DNA of 64,000 nucleotides from Pseudomonas cuatrocienegasensis (GCF_900110925.1 NZ_FOFP01000002.1:248001-312000), one strand, 5' to 3'; positions 46,506-57,312 are shown, counted from the stretch's first letter. Notes: generated by a model from the letters alone, not told the origin. A program made the numbers and translations.

Positions 46506-46672
46506 CGCGTAGAAGGCACCGGCCTTTATCCGCGATTTGTGCGGCAAATTTCGCGAATAAATTCGCTCCTACAGCCCGTAGCCTGGGTCGAGCGAAGCGA
46601 CACCCGGGGACCGTTATCAGCCCGAATAACCACCAACCCAATGGTGGATGAAAAAGCGCCATCCACCCTACT
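46506..46672. repeat. Three dispersed repeats after the ABC operon
   Basis: 46506-46572: REP pair with degenerate left arm and perfect right arm TCGCGAATAAATTCGCTCCTAC. 46578-46608: GTAGCCTGGGTCGAGCGAAG...ACACCCGGG. 46641-46672: ATGGTGGATGAAAAAGCGCC...ATCCACCCTAC. No gene from 46449 to 46724. Confidence 0.7.
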
Positions 46673-46724
46673 GACTGCATTGTGCTAAAGCCCTCTAGGT
46701 CGGCGCCCTACTTTAGTGCGTAAC

Positions 46725-47030
46725 TTAAGCACTCGCCCGTTCTTGGACCAGCACCCAGGGCGCTACCACTACGGCCCATAGCGAAGGCTGGCGCTCCGCC
46801 AGGTCTGCTGCGGTGGCATCGTCCAGCTTGCCGAGCACGCCGGCTTGCAGCCAGCGCTGGACCTGCGCCTGGTCGTTTTCGGCCAGGCCCGCGGCCATGG
46901 CGACAAGGTCTTGGGCGCCCTCGACCCACAGCACTGCGCCGCGAGCAAAGAAGGGTTGTAGCTCCTGCCAGGTAATTGAGGCGGTTTCGCCAAGCAGCTT
47001 GGCATAGAGGGTGCTAAGTTGTTCGCTCAT
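46725..47030 (-). CDS. DUF2288 family protein
   Basis: A 101-residue soluble protein beginning MSEQLSTLYAKLLGETASITWQ and ending WAVVVAPWVLVQER, the signature of DUF2288, with a single domain and no membrane segment. The family is common in Gammaproteobacteria and cyanobacteria; function unknown. It is divergent from braC, the same neighbour as in P. aeruginosa, so they share a 297-base control region. Confidence 0.85.
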   Translation of the reverse strand: MSEQLSTLYAKLLGETASITWQELQPFFARGAVLWVEGAQDLVAMAAGLAENDQAQVQRWLQAGVLGKLDDATAADLAERQPSLWAVVVAPWVLVQERASA

Positions 47031-47223
47031 GGTGTGCCCTGCATGAATGCGCGTTTTTTTGCGGCCGCCATGATAGCGTCACGTTGCGTTCAGGCAAGGC
47101 TGCCTGACGCTGCCGGGACCCCGCAAGACACGCCGTTTTTCTATACGTTCCTTGCAGTTAAGCGACACCTACCCGTTTTGCCCCCTGCCGCCGGCTTTCC
47201 AAGACGCAAATCCGCGCTCTACA

Positions 47224-47237
47224 CTGTACCGGTACAG
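47224..47237. promoter_or_regulatory. Perfect 14-bp palindrome upstream of braC
   Basis: CTGTACCGGTACAG, within CACTGTACCGGTACAGTTG, 90 bases before the braC start in the DUF2288-braC divergent region. A candidate operator; the binder is unknown. Confidence 0.45.
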
Positions 47238-47327
47238 TTGCCGGGGGTATGACCGGGGGAATTGACCCCGTTCTGCTGCTTCAAGGCCGCAAGAACTACA
47301 ACAACTCAAACATAAGAGTGGAGCACT

Positions 47328-48449
47328 ATGAACAAGGCTACTAAGCAGATTTCCAAACTGTTTGCCGCCATGGCCATGGCCGGCGTTGCCAGCTACTCGG
47401 TAGCGGCTGACACCATCAAGATCGGCCTGGCGGGCCCGGTTACCGGCGCTGTTGCGCAATACGGGGAGATGCAGTTCATCGGCGCCAAGATGGCGATCGA
47501 GCAGATCAACAAGGCCGGCGGCGTCAACGGTTCCCAGCTCGAAGGCGTGGTGTACGACGATGCCTGCGACCCGAAACAAGCCGTGGCCGTGGCCAACAAG
47601 ATCGTCAACGACGAAGTCAAATTCGTGGTTGGCCACCTGTGCTCCAGCTCCACTCAGCCAGCATCCGACATTTACGAAGACGAAGGCATCCTGATGATTA
47701 CCGCGGCGTCGACCAGCCCGGAAATCACCGCCCGTGGCTATGAGCTGGTGTTCCGCACCATCGGCCTCGACAGCCTGCAAGGCCCGACCGCTGGCAACTT
47801 CATTGCCGACATGGTCAAGCCCAAAGCTGTTGCCGTGCTCCACGACAAGCAGCAGTACGGCGAAGGTATCGCCACTGCGGTCAAGCAGACCCTGGAAAGC
47901 AAAGGCACCAAGGTCGTCCTGTTCGAAGGCATCAACGCCGGCGACAAGGACTTCTCCGCGATGATCGCCAAGCTCAAGCAAGCCGGTGTGGACTTCGTCT
48001 ACTACGGCGGCTACCACCCGGAGCTGGGCCTGCTGCTGCGTCAATCGAAAGAGAAAGGCCTGGACGTCAAGTTCATGGGCCCGGAAGGCGTGGGTAACAA
48101 GGAAATCTCGGCCATCGCAGGCCCAGCTTCCGAAGGCCTGTTGGTAACCCTGCCGCGCTCCTTCGACCAGGACCCGAAAAACCAGGCGCTGGTTGAGGCC
48201 TTCAAAGCCAAGAACGAAGACCCGAGCGGTCCGTTCGTATTCCCGGCTTACGCTGCCGTGCAAGTGATTGCCGAAGGCATCGAGAAAGCTGGCGATACCG
48301 ACACCGCCAAAGTGGCCGCTGCTCTGCGCGCCAACACCTTCGACACCCCGACCGGCGCCCTGGCGTTCGACGAAAAGGGTGACCTGAAGGACTTCAGCTT
48401 CGTGGTTTACGAGTGGCACGAAGACGGCACCAAGTCCGAAGCCAAGTAA
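47328..48449 (+). CDS. braC: Branched-chain amino acid binding protein BraC/LivK
   Basis: Periplasmic binding protein of the LIV-I transporter for Leu, Ile, Val (and Ala, Thr in P. aeruginosa). The 373-residue product has a signal peptide (cleavage near SVAA-DTI), and the conserved KIGLAGPVTGAVAQYG, DDACDPKQAVAVANK and HLCSSSTQP. The two Cys (in DDACDP and HLCSS) form the family disulfide. Same length as P. aeruginosa BraC. A hairpin follows the stop and probably limits read-through into braDEFG, giving excess binding protein. Confidence 0.95.
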   Translation: MNKATKQISKLFAAMAMAGVASYSVAADTIKIGLAGPVTGAVAQYGEMQFIGAKMAIEQINKAGGVNGSQLEGVVYDDACDPKQAVAVANKIVNDEVKFVVGHLCSSSTQPASDIYEDEGILMITAASTSPEITARGYELVFRTIGLDSLQGPTAGNFIADMVKPKAVAVLHDKQQYGEGIATAVKQTLESKGTKVVLFEGINAGDKDFSAMIAKLKQAGVDFVYYGGYHPELGLLLRQSKEKGLDVKFMGPEGVGNKEISAIAGPASEGLLVTLPRSFDQDPKNQALVEAFKAKNEDPSGPFVFPAYAAVQVIAEGIEKAGDTDTAKVAAALRANTFDTPTGALAFDEKGDLKDFSFVVYEWHEDGTKSEAK

Positions 48450-48464
48450 CTCCCGCCTGAACCC

Positions 48465-48492
48465 AAAGCCCACGGTTTGCACCGTGGGCTTT
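48465..48492 (+). terminator. Intra-operon terminator/stabiliser after braC
   Basis: Perfect 12-base stem AAAGCCCACGGT / ACCGTGGGCTTT with loop TTGC, then TTTATT-rich bases. Likely a partial terminator that sets braC above the permease genes. Confidence 0.75.
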
Positions 48493-48564
48493 GTTTATTA
48501 GAAGAACCCCGGTCTTACGCTGCGCCACGAGCGCTGTCGTGCGTGCGGACCCAGGAGTTAGGCA

Positions 48565-50746
<2,182 letters not shown>

Positions 50747-50750
<4 letters not shown>

Positions 50751-51514
50751 GCCGCGCCATTCTTGAAGTAAGCGGCCTGTCCATGCGTTTCGGCGGCCTG
50801 CTGGCCGTCAACGGGGTCGCGCTGAGCGTGAAGGAAAAACAGGTGGTGTCGATGATCGGCCCGAACGGCGCCGGCAAGACCACCGTGTTCAACTGTCTGA
50901 CCGGCTTCTACCAGCCCACCAGCGGCAGCATTCGCCTAAACGGTGAAGCGATCGAAGGCCTGCCCGGGCACAAGATCGCCCGCAAGGGGGTGGTACGTAC
51001 ATTCCAAAACGTGCGTCTGTTCAAGGACATGACTGCGGTGGAAAACCTGCTGGTGGCCCAGCACCGTCACCTCAATACCAGCTACCTGGCGGGCCTGTTC
51101 AAGACCCCGGCCTTCCGCAAGAGCGAGCGCGAAGCCATGGAGTTCGCCGCGCACTGGCTGGAGCAGGTCAACCTCACCGAGTTCGCCAACCGCCCGGCCG
51201 GCACCCTGGCCTACGGTCAGCAGCGCCGCCTGGAAATCGCCCGCTGCATGATGACCCGGCCGAGCATCCTGATGCTCGACGAGCCAGCTGCTGGCCTCAA
51301 CCCGCGCGAAACCGAAGACCTCAAGGCGCTGATCGGCGTGCTGCGTGACCAGCACAATGTCACCGTGCTGCTGATCGAGCACGACATGAAGCTGGTGATG
51401 AGCATTTCCGACTACATCTATGTGATCAACCAGGGCACGCCCCTGGCAGACGGCACACCGGAGCAGATCCGCGAAAACCCGGATGTGATCAAAGCCTACC
51501 TGGGAGAAGCGTGA
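50747..51514 (+). CDS. braF: LIV-I ATP-binding protein BraF/LivG
   Basis: A 255-residue ABC ATPase: Walker [17 protein letters not shown], Walker [14 protein letters not shown], signature [14 protein letters not shown] and the LivG-specific C-terminal insert ([16 protein letters not shown]). Works with BraG as the ATPase pair of the transporter. Start overlaps braE; stop overlaps the braG start. Confidence 0.95.
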
Positions 51515-52215
51515 TGCTGTATTTCGACAATGTCTGCACCTTCTACGGCAAGATCCAGGCGCTGCACAACGTCAGCGTCGAGGTTCGCCAGGGCGAGATC
51601 GTCACCCTGATCGGTGCCAACGGCGCCGGTAAATCGACCCTGCTGATGACGCTCTGCGGCACGCCCCAGGCCACCAGTGGCAGCATCCGCTACCAGGGTG
51701 AAGAGCTGGTCGGTCAGGAAACCCCGGCGATCATGCGCAAGAGCATTGCGGTGGTGCCCGAGGGTCGCCGCGTGTTCGCCCGCCTGACCGTGGAAGAGAA
51801 CCTGGCCATGGGCGGGTTCTTTACCGACAAGGCCGATTTCCAGGAGCAACTGGACAAGGTGCTGCACCTGTTCCCGCGGCTCAAGGAGCGTTTCGACCAG
51901 CGTGCCGGCACCATGTCCGGCGGTGAACAGCAGATGCTCGCCATCGGCCGTGCGCTGATGAGCAAGCCCAAGCTGTTGCTGCTCGACGAACCCTCCCTGG
52001 GCCTGGCGCCGATCATCATCCAGCAGATCTTCGACATCATCGAACAGCTGCGCAAGGACGGTGTGACGGTGTTTCTGGTCGAGCAGAACGCCAACCAGGC
52101 GCTCAAGCTGGCTGACCGTGGCTACGTGCTGGAGAACGGCCGGATCGTCATGCAGGGCAGCGGCCAGGAGCTGCTCAACGACCCCAAGGTCCGCGACGCC
52201 TACCTCGGCGGATGA
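51514..52215 (+). CDS. braG: LIV-I ATP-binding protein BraG/LivF
   Basis: A 233-residue ABC ATPase: Walker A GANGAGKSTLLMTLCG, signature MSGGEQQMLAIGRAL, Walker B LLLLDEPSLGLAP. ATG at 51514 shares its A with the braF TGA (TGATG); a GTG one codon earlier is possible but the homologues start MLxF. Last gene of braCDEFG, with an intrinsic terminator 17 bases after the stop. Confidence 0.95.
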   Translation: MLYFDNVCTFYGKIQALHNVSVEVRQGEIVTLIGANGAGKSTLLMTLCGTPQATSGSIRYQGEELVGQETPAIMRKSIAVVPEGRRVFARLTVEENLAMGGFFTDKADFQEQLDKVLHLFPRLKERFDQRAGTMSGGEQQMLAIGRALMSKPKLLLLDEPSLGLAPIIIQQIFDIIEQLRKDGVTVFLVEQNANQALKLADRGYVLENGRIVMQGSGQELLNDPKVRDAYLGG

Positions 52216-52232
52216 GACCCGCAATACCAAGA

Positions 52233-52256
52233 GCCGCCCAACCGGGCGGCTTTTTT
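52233..52256 (+). terminator. Terminator of the bra operon
   Basis: GCCGCCC / GGGCGGC stem with AACC loop and six T. Confidence 0.9.
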
Positions 52257-52276
52257 ATTCATGTGGGCTCAGGTCA

Positions 52277-52412
52277 GTAGCCTGGGTTGAGCACCGCGAT
52301 ACCCGGGAATTGATGTCCCGGGTGTCGCTTCGCTCGACCCAGGCTACGCGCTGCTACATCATCGCGAATAAATTCGCTCCTACAATGGCCGTAGCGTGCG
52401 CCGCGCGCACCA
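52277..52412. repeat. Paired and single dispersed repeats
   Basis: 52277-52347: an inverted pair of the GTAGCCTGGGTTGAGC...ACCCGGG family, the only complete pair in the window. 52362-52383: single TCGCGAATAAATTCGCTCCTAC arm. 52390-52412: GTAGCGTGCGCCGCGCGCACC. No gene between 52257 and 52524. Confidence 0.7.
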
Positions 52413-52524
52413 GGCATCCACCATCCCATACGGCCTTACCCGCCCGCCCCCACAATATTGACCTGAACAAAAGCGCGCGCAGCTCAGTCGGACATAAGGA
52501 ACCCCTTAACCAGAGGCCTTCCTC

Positions 52525-52611
52525 ATGTTGAAATTTCTTGGCAGCACCATCGGCATCATCTTTCTGATCGGCCTGCTGGTCGTGATCGGCTTGTTCAGTC
52601 TGATTTTCTGA
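52525..52611 (+). CDS. 28-residue membrane peptide
   Basis: ATG 52525 to TGA 52611 encodes MLKFLGSTIGIIFLIGLLVV plus eight more mostly hydrophobic residues (ending FSLIF). Almost all of it is one membrane helix with a single Lys at the N-terminal side. AGAGG lies 8 bases upstream of the ATG, and an intrinsic terminator follows 37 bases after the stop, so it looks like a complete small transcription unit. Function unknown; comparable peptides modulate membrane complexes or act as type I toxins. Below normal ORF size limits. Confidence 0.6.
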   Translation: MLKFLGSTIGIIFLIGLLVVIGLFSLIF

Positions 52612-52647
52612 CACAGGCACTGATACGCCTTTGCTTCCCAAGACCTG

Positions 52648-52669
52648 GCCGCTCATTCGAGCGGCTTTT
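52648..52669 (+). terminator. Terminator after the 28-residue peptide gene
   Basis: GCCGCTC / GAGCGGC stem with ATTC loop and TTTTT. Confidence 0.85.
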
Positions 52670-52751
52670 TCATGGCCATTGCCGCAAAGCGAGCACGCCC
52701 GAGCGCCATGGCGGTTACAATGGCGCCACTTTTTTCTGCCGATGACCTGCC

Positions 52752-53462
52752 ATGACCGAACCCGTCCGCCTGTCCAAACGCCTGATCGAACTGGTGGGCT
52801 GCTCGCGCCGCGAAGCCGAACTCTATATCGAAGGCGGCTGGGTGCTGGTCGATGGCGAAGTGGTCGATGCGCCGCAGTTCAAGGTCAGCGAGCAACGCGT
52901 CGAACTGTTACCGGGTGCCCAGGCCACACCGCTAGAGCCCATCACCCTGCTGCTCAACGTGCCGACCGGGCATAACGTCGAGCGCACCGTCGAAGCCCTC
53001 GCCCTGCCCCAGCACTGGGCTGACGATAGCGCCGGCATTCGCCCACTGGCCAGCCATCTCAAGCGCCTCGTGCCCTGCCTGCCGTTGCAAGCCGGCGCCG
53101 ACGGCTTGCATGTACTGACCCAGGACTGGCGCATTGAGCGCAAGCTCAAGGATGACCAGGCCAAGCTGGAGCAGGAGTATGTGGTCGAGGTCAGTGGCAG
53201 CCTTACCCCAGCCCAGTTGAAGCGCCTCAACCATGGCCTGGTGTTCAATGGCAGCGCCCTGGCGCCGTGCAAAGTCAGTTGGCAAAACGAAACCCGCCTG
53301 CGCTTCGCCTTGAAGAACCCCCTCCCCGGCCAGTTGGTGTTTATGTGCAACAGCGTCGACCTCACCGTGCTCAGCCTCAAGCGCATCCGCATCGGCGGCG
53401 TGCCCATGGGCAAGGTGCCGGGCGGCGAATGGCGCTACCTGGCCAGCCGCGAACGCTTCTAA
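52752..53462 (+). CDS. RsuA/RluF-like pseudouridine synthase with degenerate active site
   Basis: A 236-residue protein: N-terminal S4 RNA-binding domain (VRLSKRLIELVGCSRREAELYIEGGWVLVDG) and a pseudouridine synthase fold (PTGHNVERT, EYVVEVSGSLT, LKRIRIGG). Normal family members carry GRLDxxTxGLLLLT with the catalytic Asp. Here the aligned stretch reads LQAGADGLHVLTQD, with Gln where the Asp should be; the NRQIRRM motif is also replaced (PLPGQLVFMC). It may be a catalytically inactive RNA-binding relative, or my alignment may be off by a few residues. ATG 52752 is good by domain start. Downstream DUF1456 gene is 54 bases away on the same strand. Confidence 0.8.
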   Translation: MTEPVRLSKRLIELVGCSRREAELYIEGGWVLVDGEVVDAPQFKVSEQRVELLPGAQATPLEPITLLLNVPTGHNVERTVEALALPQHWADDSAGIRPLASHLKRLVPCLPLQAGADGLHVLTQDWRIERKLKDDQAKLEQEYVVEVSGSLTPAQLKRLNHGLVFNGSALAPCKVSWQNETRLRFALKNPLPGQLVFMCNSVDLTVLSLKRIRIGGVPMGKVPGGEWRYLASRERF

Positions 53463-53516
53463 TCTTTTTACTGGCGCCTGCCTGCAGCAGCCCAACCTCA
53501 CCCAGGAAACCCTTAC

Positions 53517-53978
53517 ATGCTCACTAACGACGTGCTGCGCAGCCTGCGCTACCTGCTCGACATCAGCGATGCCGAGCTGGCCGAACTGATCACCCTCGGC
53601 GGCCATCCTACTGGCGCCGACGACCTCACCGACCTGCTGAAAAAAGAGGACGAAGAAGGCTTCGTCGCCTGCCCGGACGAAGTGCTGGCCCATGCGCTCG
53701 ATGGCCTGGTCTACCAGCGCCGCGGCAAGGATGACAGCCGCGCACCGCAACCGCTGGAGCTGCCGATCAGCAATAACCAGGTACTGAAAAAGCTGCGCGT
53801 GGCCTTCGAGCTCAAGGAAGACGACATGCACGCGATCATGAACAGCGTTGACTGCCCGGTTTCCAAGCCGGAAATGAGCGCGCTGTTTCGCAAGGTCGGC
53901 CACAGCAACTACCGCCCCTGCGGCGACCAGTTCCTGCGCAACTTCCTCAAGGGCCTGACCCTGCGCGAGCGCGGCTGA
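53517..53978 (+). CDS. DUF1456 (YehS-like) protein
   Basis: A 153-residue soluble protein made of two similar halves, each starting NDVLRSLRYLLDISDAELAEL or NNQVLKKLRVAFELKEDDM, the YehS/DUF1456 layout. Family function is unknown. ATG 53517 has CAGGAA upstream. Same strand as and 54 bases after the pseudouridine-synthase-like gene; possibly co-transcribed. Confidence 0.9.
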   Translation: MLTNDVLRSLRYLLDISDAELAELITLGGHPTGADDLTDLLKKEDEEGFVACPDEVLAHALDGLVYQRRGKDDSRAPQPLELPISNNQVLKKLRVAFELKEDDMHAIMNSVDCPVSKPEMSALFRKVGHSNYRPCGDQFLRNFLKGLTLRERG

Positions 53979-54111
53979 CAGACGGGCTACACACTGCCGC
54001 GCCGCTCATACCCGCGGCGCCCGATAAGCGCCCATTTACGCCGACAATAGTGACTGCGTCACTGCTGCCAGCGGTTTAGGGTGCAGGCATCCCTCTGACA
54101 GGACGCTTGCC

Positions 54112-54882
54112 ATGCACCCTTACTTCTCCCTACAGGGCCGCACCGCCCTGGTTACCGGCGGCACCCGCGGCATCGGCAAGATGATTGCCAAAGGCTTTGC
54201 CGAAGCAGGCGCCAGCGTATACATCTGCGCCCGCGACGCGGCGGCCTGCGCGGCCACTGCGCAAGAACTGTCCGCCTATGGCGTGTGCCACGGCATCGCG
54301 GCCGATCTCGCCAGCGAGGAAGGGGCAAAAGCCCTGGCAGAGGCGCTTCAGGGGCGTATTGATCAGCTCGATATCCTGGTCAACAACGCCGGCACCACCT
54401 GGGGCGCACCGCTGGAGAGCTACCCGGTCAAGGGCTGGGAAAAGGTCATGCAACTCAACGTCACGGCGGTATTCAGTTGCATCCAGCAGTTGTTACCGCT
54501 GCTGCGCCAGGCCGGCTGTGAGGCGAACCCGGCGCGGGTAATCAATATCGGCTCGGTCGCCGGGCTCACGTCCCACGGCGAAGACGCCTACGCCTATGGG
54601 CCGAGCAAGGCCGCCCTGCATCAGCTGTCGCGGATGCTGGCCCGCGAACTGGTAAGCGAACACATCAACGTCAATGTGATCGCCCCAGGGCGCTTCCCCA
54701 GCAAGATGACCCGACATATCGCCAATGACGAGGCCGCATTAGCCAGCGACAGTGCGCTGATCCCCATGAAACGCTGGGGCCGCGAAGCGGAAATGGCCGC
54801 CCTGGCCATTAGCCTGGCGAGCACCGCTGGGGCCTATATGACCGGCGCGATTATTCCCATTGATGGCGGCTTTCATCTCTGA
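54112..54882 (+). CDS. rhlG: Short-chain dehydrogenase RhlG
   Basis: A 256-residue NADP-dependent SDR: TGGTRGIGKM (residues 15-24), NNAG, catalytic Ser in NIGSVAG and Tyr/Lys in YAYGPSKAA. The start MHPYFSLQGRTALVTGG and end TGAIIPIDGGFHL are nearly those of P. aeruginosa RhlG, first linked to the beta-hydroxydecanoate part of rhamnolipids, a role later questioned. No rhl synthase gene is nearby. ATG 54112 follows GACAGGACG. Confidence 0.9.
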   Translation: MHPYFSLQGRTALVTGGTRGIGKMIAKGFAEAGASVYICARDAAACAATAQELSAYGVCHGIAADLASEEGAKALAEALQGRIDQLDILVNNAGTTWGAPLESYPVKGWEKVMQLNVTAVFSCIQQLLPLLRQAGCEANPARVINIGSVAGLTSHGEDAYAYGPSKAALHQLSRMLARELVSEHINVNVIAPGRFPSKMTRHIANDEAALASDSALIPMKRWGREAEMAALAISLASTAGAYMTGAIIPIDGGFHL

Positions 54883-54955
54883 GGCCAATGCGCGGAGCAT
54901 GACCTGAACAGGCGCGCCGGTTACCATGGCGCGCATCTCTGCCGATGACCCGCCC

Positions 54956-55648
54956 ATGTCCCATACCGTCACGCCTGTTGGTTTCGTCCGCGCCTGCTTC
55001 AAGGAAAAGTTCGCCATCCCGCGACAGCCACACCTGGCGCCAGCAGCACGCGGCGTGCTGGAACTGGTGCCGCCGTTCGACAGCGGCGAGGCCGTGCAAG
55101 GGCTCGAGCAGGTCAGCCATGTCTGGCTGCTGTTTCTTTTCCATCAGGCGCTGGAGGAGAAGCCGCGGCTCAAGGTGCGCCCACCACGCCTGGGCGGCAA
55201 CCAGTCGGTCGGTGTCTTCAGCACCCGCGCCACGCACCGGCCCAACGGCATCGGCCAATCAGTGGTCACCCTGGAACGGGTGGAGCCGGGACGCCTGTGG
55301 TTGTCCGGCATCGACCTGCTCGACGGCACGCCGGTGATCGATATCAAACCCTACGTACCTTATGCCGACAGCCTGCCGGCTGCCCGCAACGACCTGGCCA
55401 GTGCCGCGCCCGCCTTGATCGAGGTGCACTGGCAGGCCAGCGCGCGTCTGCAGGCACACACCCACGGTGAGCGCCTGGGCGAACCCCTGGAGGCACTGAT
55501 TGAGCAATGCCTGGCCCAAGACCCGCGCCCGGCCTACCAGCAGCCGACCCCGGAGCGACGTTACGGTGTGCGCCTGTGGGATGTCGAGGTCAAGTGGCAC
55601 TACCCGCAGGCGGGGATCATTTGCGTCCTGCAGGTGCTGGACGCTTGA
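54956..55648 (+). CDS. trmO: tRNA (N6-threonylcarbamoyladenosine(37)-N6)-methyltransferase
   Basis: SAM-dependent TrmO/TsaA-family enzyme that methylates t6A37 of tRNA-Thr. The 230-residue product starts with the VGFVRACFKEKFAIPRQP core and has LFLFHQ, RPNGIGQSVVTL and DIKPYVPYAD, all conserved; the C-terminal extension is the usual accessory domain. ATG 54956 is chosen over an ATG 30 bases earlier by family start. It is 73 bases after rhlG and its stop directly precedes an ATG of the diguanylate cyclase frame. Confidence 0.92.
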   Translation: MSHTVTPVGFVRACFKEKFAIPRQPHLAPAARGVLELVPPFDSGEAVQGLEQVSHVWLLFLFHQALEEKPRLKVRPPRLGGNQSVGVFSTRATHRPNGIGQSVVTLERVEPGRLWLSGIDLLDGTPVIDIKPYVPYADSLPAARNDLASAAPALIEVHWQASARLQAHTHGERLGEPLEALIEQCLAQDPRPAYQQPTPERRYGVRLWDVEVKWHYPQAGIICVLQVLDA

Positions 55649-55741
55649 ATGGCCTATGCTCGCAAGCAGTTGACAGCCAGCCCTGCATCAGTGACAGAGT
55701 GCCCTATCCTTATGGTGCAGCAGGCCTGCCCGGATGAACGC

Positions 55742-57088
55742 ATGCCTTTAACCCACTCGATGCCCCATGTACTGGACCTGTTGCTCGACGCCGTCTGCGT
55801 GGTCGACAAGGACGGACGCTTCGTGTTCGTCAGTGCGGCTGCCGAGCGCATCTTCGGCTACACCCCTGAAGAGCTGATAGGCAAGCCACTCATTGACCTG
55901 GTGCTGCCCGAGGATCGGGCCGCCACCCAGCAGGTGGCTGAAGAGGTGATGTCCGGCACACTCAAGCCGTACTTCGAGAACCGCTATGTGCGCAAGGACG
56001 GCCAGGTGGCGCACATCATGTGGTCCGCACGCTGGTCGGACGACCACCAGTTGCGTATCGGTGTGGCCCGCGACATCACCGAGCGCAAGCGCAGCGAGTC
56101 CCTGCAGGCCGCGCTCTATGCGATTTCCGAGGCAGCCCACGCAGCCGGCGATATCAGCGAACTGTGTCGCCAGATCCACGGCATCATCGCTCAGTTATTA
56201 CCGGCGCATAACTTCTGCGTGGCACTCTACGAGCCCGATACGGCGCACCTGAGTTTCCCCTACCACAGCGACCAGCGTTACCCGGACAGCCCGCCTACCA
56301 GCCTCGACGCCTTGCCGTTGAGCACACGGGTGATCCTCGGCGGCGAGCCCATGCTGGTAACCCCGACAACACGCTCGGCTGCACTCGAACAGGCTGCATC
56401 CCTGGAAGCCGAGGCGCTGTATTGGCTCGGAGTACCGCTGCCCACACAGGATGGCACCCAGGGCGCGTTGATCATCAAGAGCTACCAGGAGAGCGAGCGC
56501 TACAGTGAGGCCGATCTGGAGCTGCTGCAGTTCGTCTCGACCCAGGTGGCCGTGGCCATCGAACGCCAGCAACTGCTCACCCGCCTGCACTTCATGGCGC
56601 AATACGACCAGTTGACCCAGCTGCCCAACCGGCGCTTGTTCAACGACCGCCTGGAGACGGCCCTGGCCCGTGCACGGCGCGAGCAGACGCAATTGGCCCT
56701 GCTGTTTCTCGACCTGGACAAATTCAAGCAGGTCAACGACAGCTACGGGCACGCGGCCGGTGATCTACTGCTACAGCAGGTCGCCCAGCGTCTGCGCGAC
56801 AGCGTGCGCGAAAGCGACACTGTAGCGCGCCTGAGCGGTGACGAATTCGTCGTATTGCTCGAACGCGGGCATGCCCTCGACGACATCACGGCCGTCGCGG
56901 AAAAGATCCGTGCCGCGCTGGACCAGCCATTCGACCTCAACGGCCAGCCCCAGCTGATACGCACCAGCATCGGCATTGCCTTGTATCCCACACACGGCGA
57001 TACACCGCAGCAACTGCTGAGCCTGGCGGACCAGGCCATGTACAAGGCCAAGCACAGCGGCGGTAACCGCGTTCTGCTCAGCGAATAG
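55742..57088 (+). CDS. PAS-GAF-GGDEF diguanylate cyclase
   Basis: Sensor enzyme making cyclic di-GMP. In the 448-residue form from ATG 55742 there is a PAS domain (LLLDAVCVVDKDGRFVFVS to ITERKR), a GAF domain (about 135-290) and a GGDEF domain starting YDQLTQLPNRRLF. The active site is SGDEF, a functional variant, and the product-inhibition site RESD lies five residues before it, so feedback is likely intact. No EAL domain and no membrane helix. An in-frame ATG at 55649, right after the trmO stop, would add 31 residues; the shorter start fits the PAS boundary better. Confidence 0.88.
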   Translation: MPLTHSMPHVLDLLLDAVCVVDKDGRFVFVSAAAERIFGYTPEELIGKPLIDLVLPEDRAATQQVAEEVMSGTLKPYFENRYVRKDGQVAHIMWSARWSDDHQLRIGVARDITERKRSESLQAALYAISEAAHAAGDISELCRQIHGIIAQLLPAHNFCVALYEPDTAHLSFPYHSDQRYPDSPPTSLDALPLSTRVILGGEPMLVTPTTRSAALEQAASLEAEALYWLGVPLPTQDGTQGALIIKSYQESERYSEADLELLQFVSTQVAVAIERQQLLTRLHFMAQYDQLTQLPNRRLFNDRLETALARARREQTQLALLFLDLDKFKQVNDSYGHAAGDLLLQQVAQRLRDSVRESDTVARLSGDEFVVLLERGHALDDITAVAEKIRAALDQPFDLNGQPQLIRTSIGIALYPTHGDTPQQLLSLADQAMYKAKHSGGNRVLLSE

Positions 57089-57091
57089 ATA

Positions 57092-57293
57092 GGCTATGTC
57101 CCAAAATCGTGTTGCATCCCGTGTAAGCCATCACGCAGCACCAGGGTGAACTACCGAACACGCGTAGGAGCCGCGCCTCGGGGCGAATCGATTGCAGCCA
57201 TTCAGTTATTTCAGCGTTGCCCCTGGCATTCGCCGCGGGGCGCGGCTCCCACAAAAGCATCGTCGCCGTGCAACAGGTTACTGGGACATCGCC
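57092..57293. repeat. Nested REP-like element, copy 3
   Basis: 202 bp. Outer ends GGCTATGTCCCA (57092-57103) and TGGGACATCGCC (57282-57293) are inverted with one mismatch; inner arms GTAGGAGCCGCGCCTCGGGG and CGCCGCGGGGCGCGGCTCCC are also inverted. Located between the cyclase gene and the fpr terminator. Confidence 0.75.
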
Positions 57294-57312
57294 AATAAAT
57301 AACCCCAGAATG

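Noticed and set aside
54112..54882. Rhamnolipid biosynthesis cluster
   Set aside because: Only rhlG is present; no rhlA, rhlB, rhlR or rhlI nearby.
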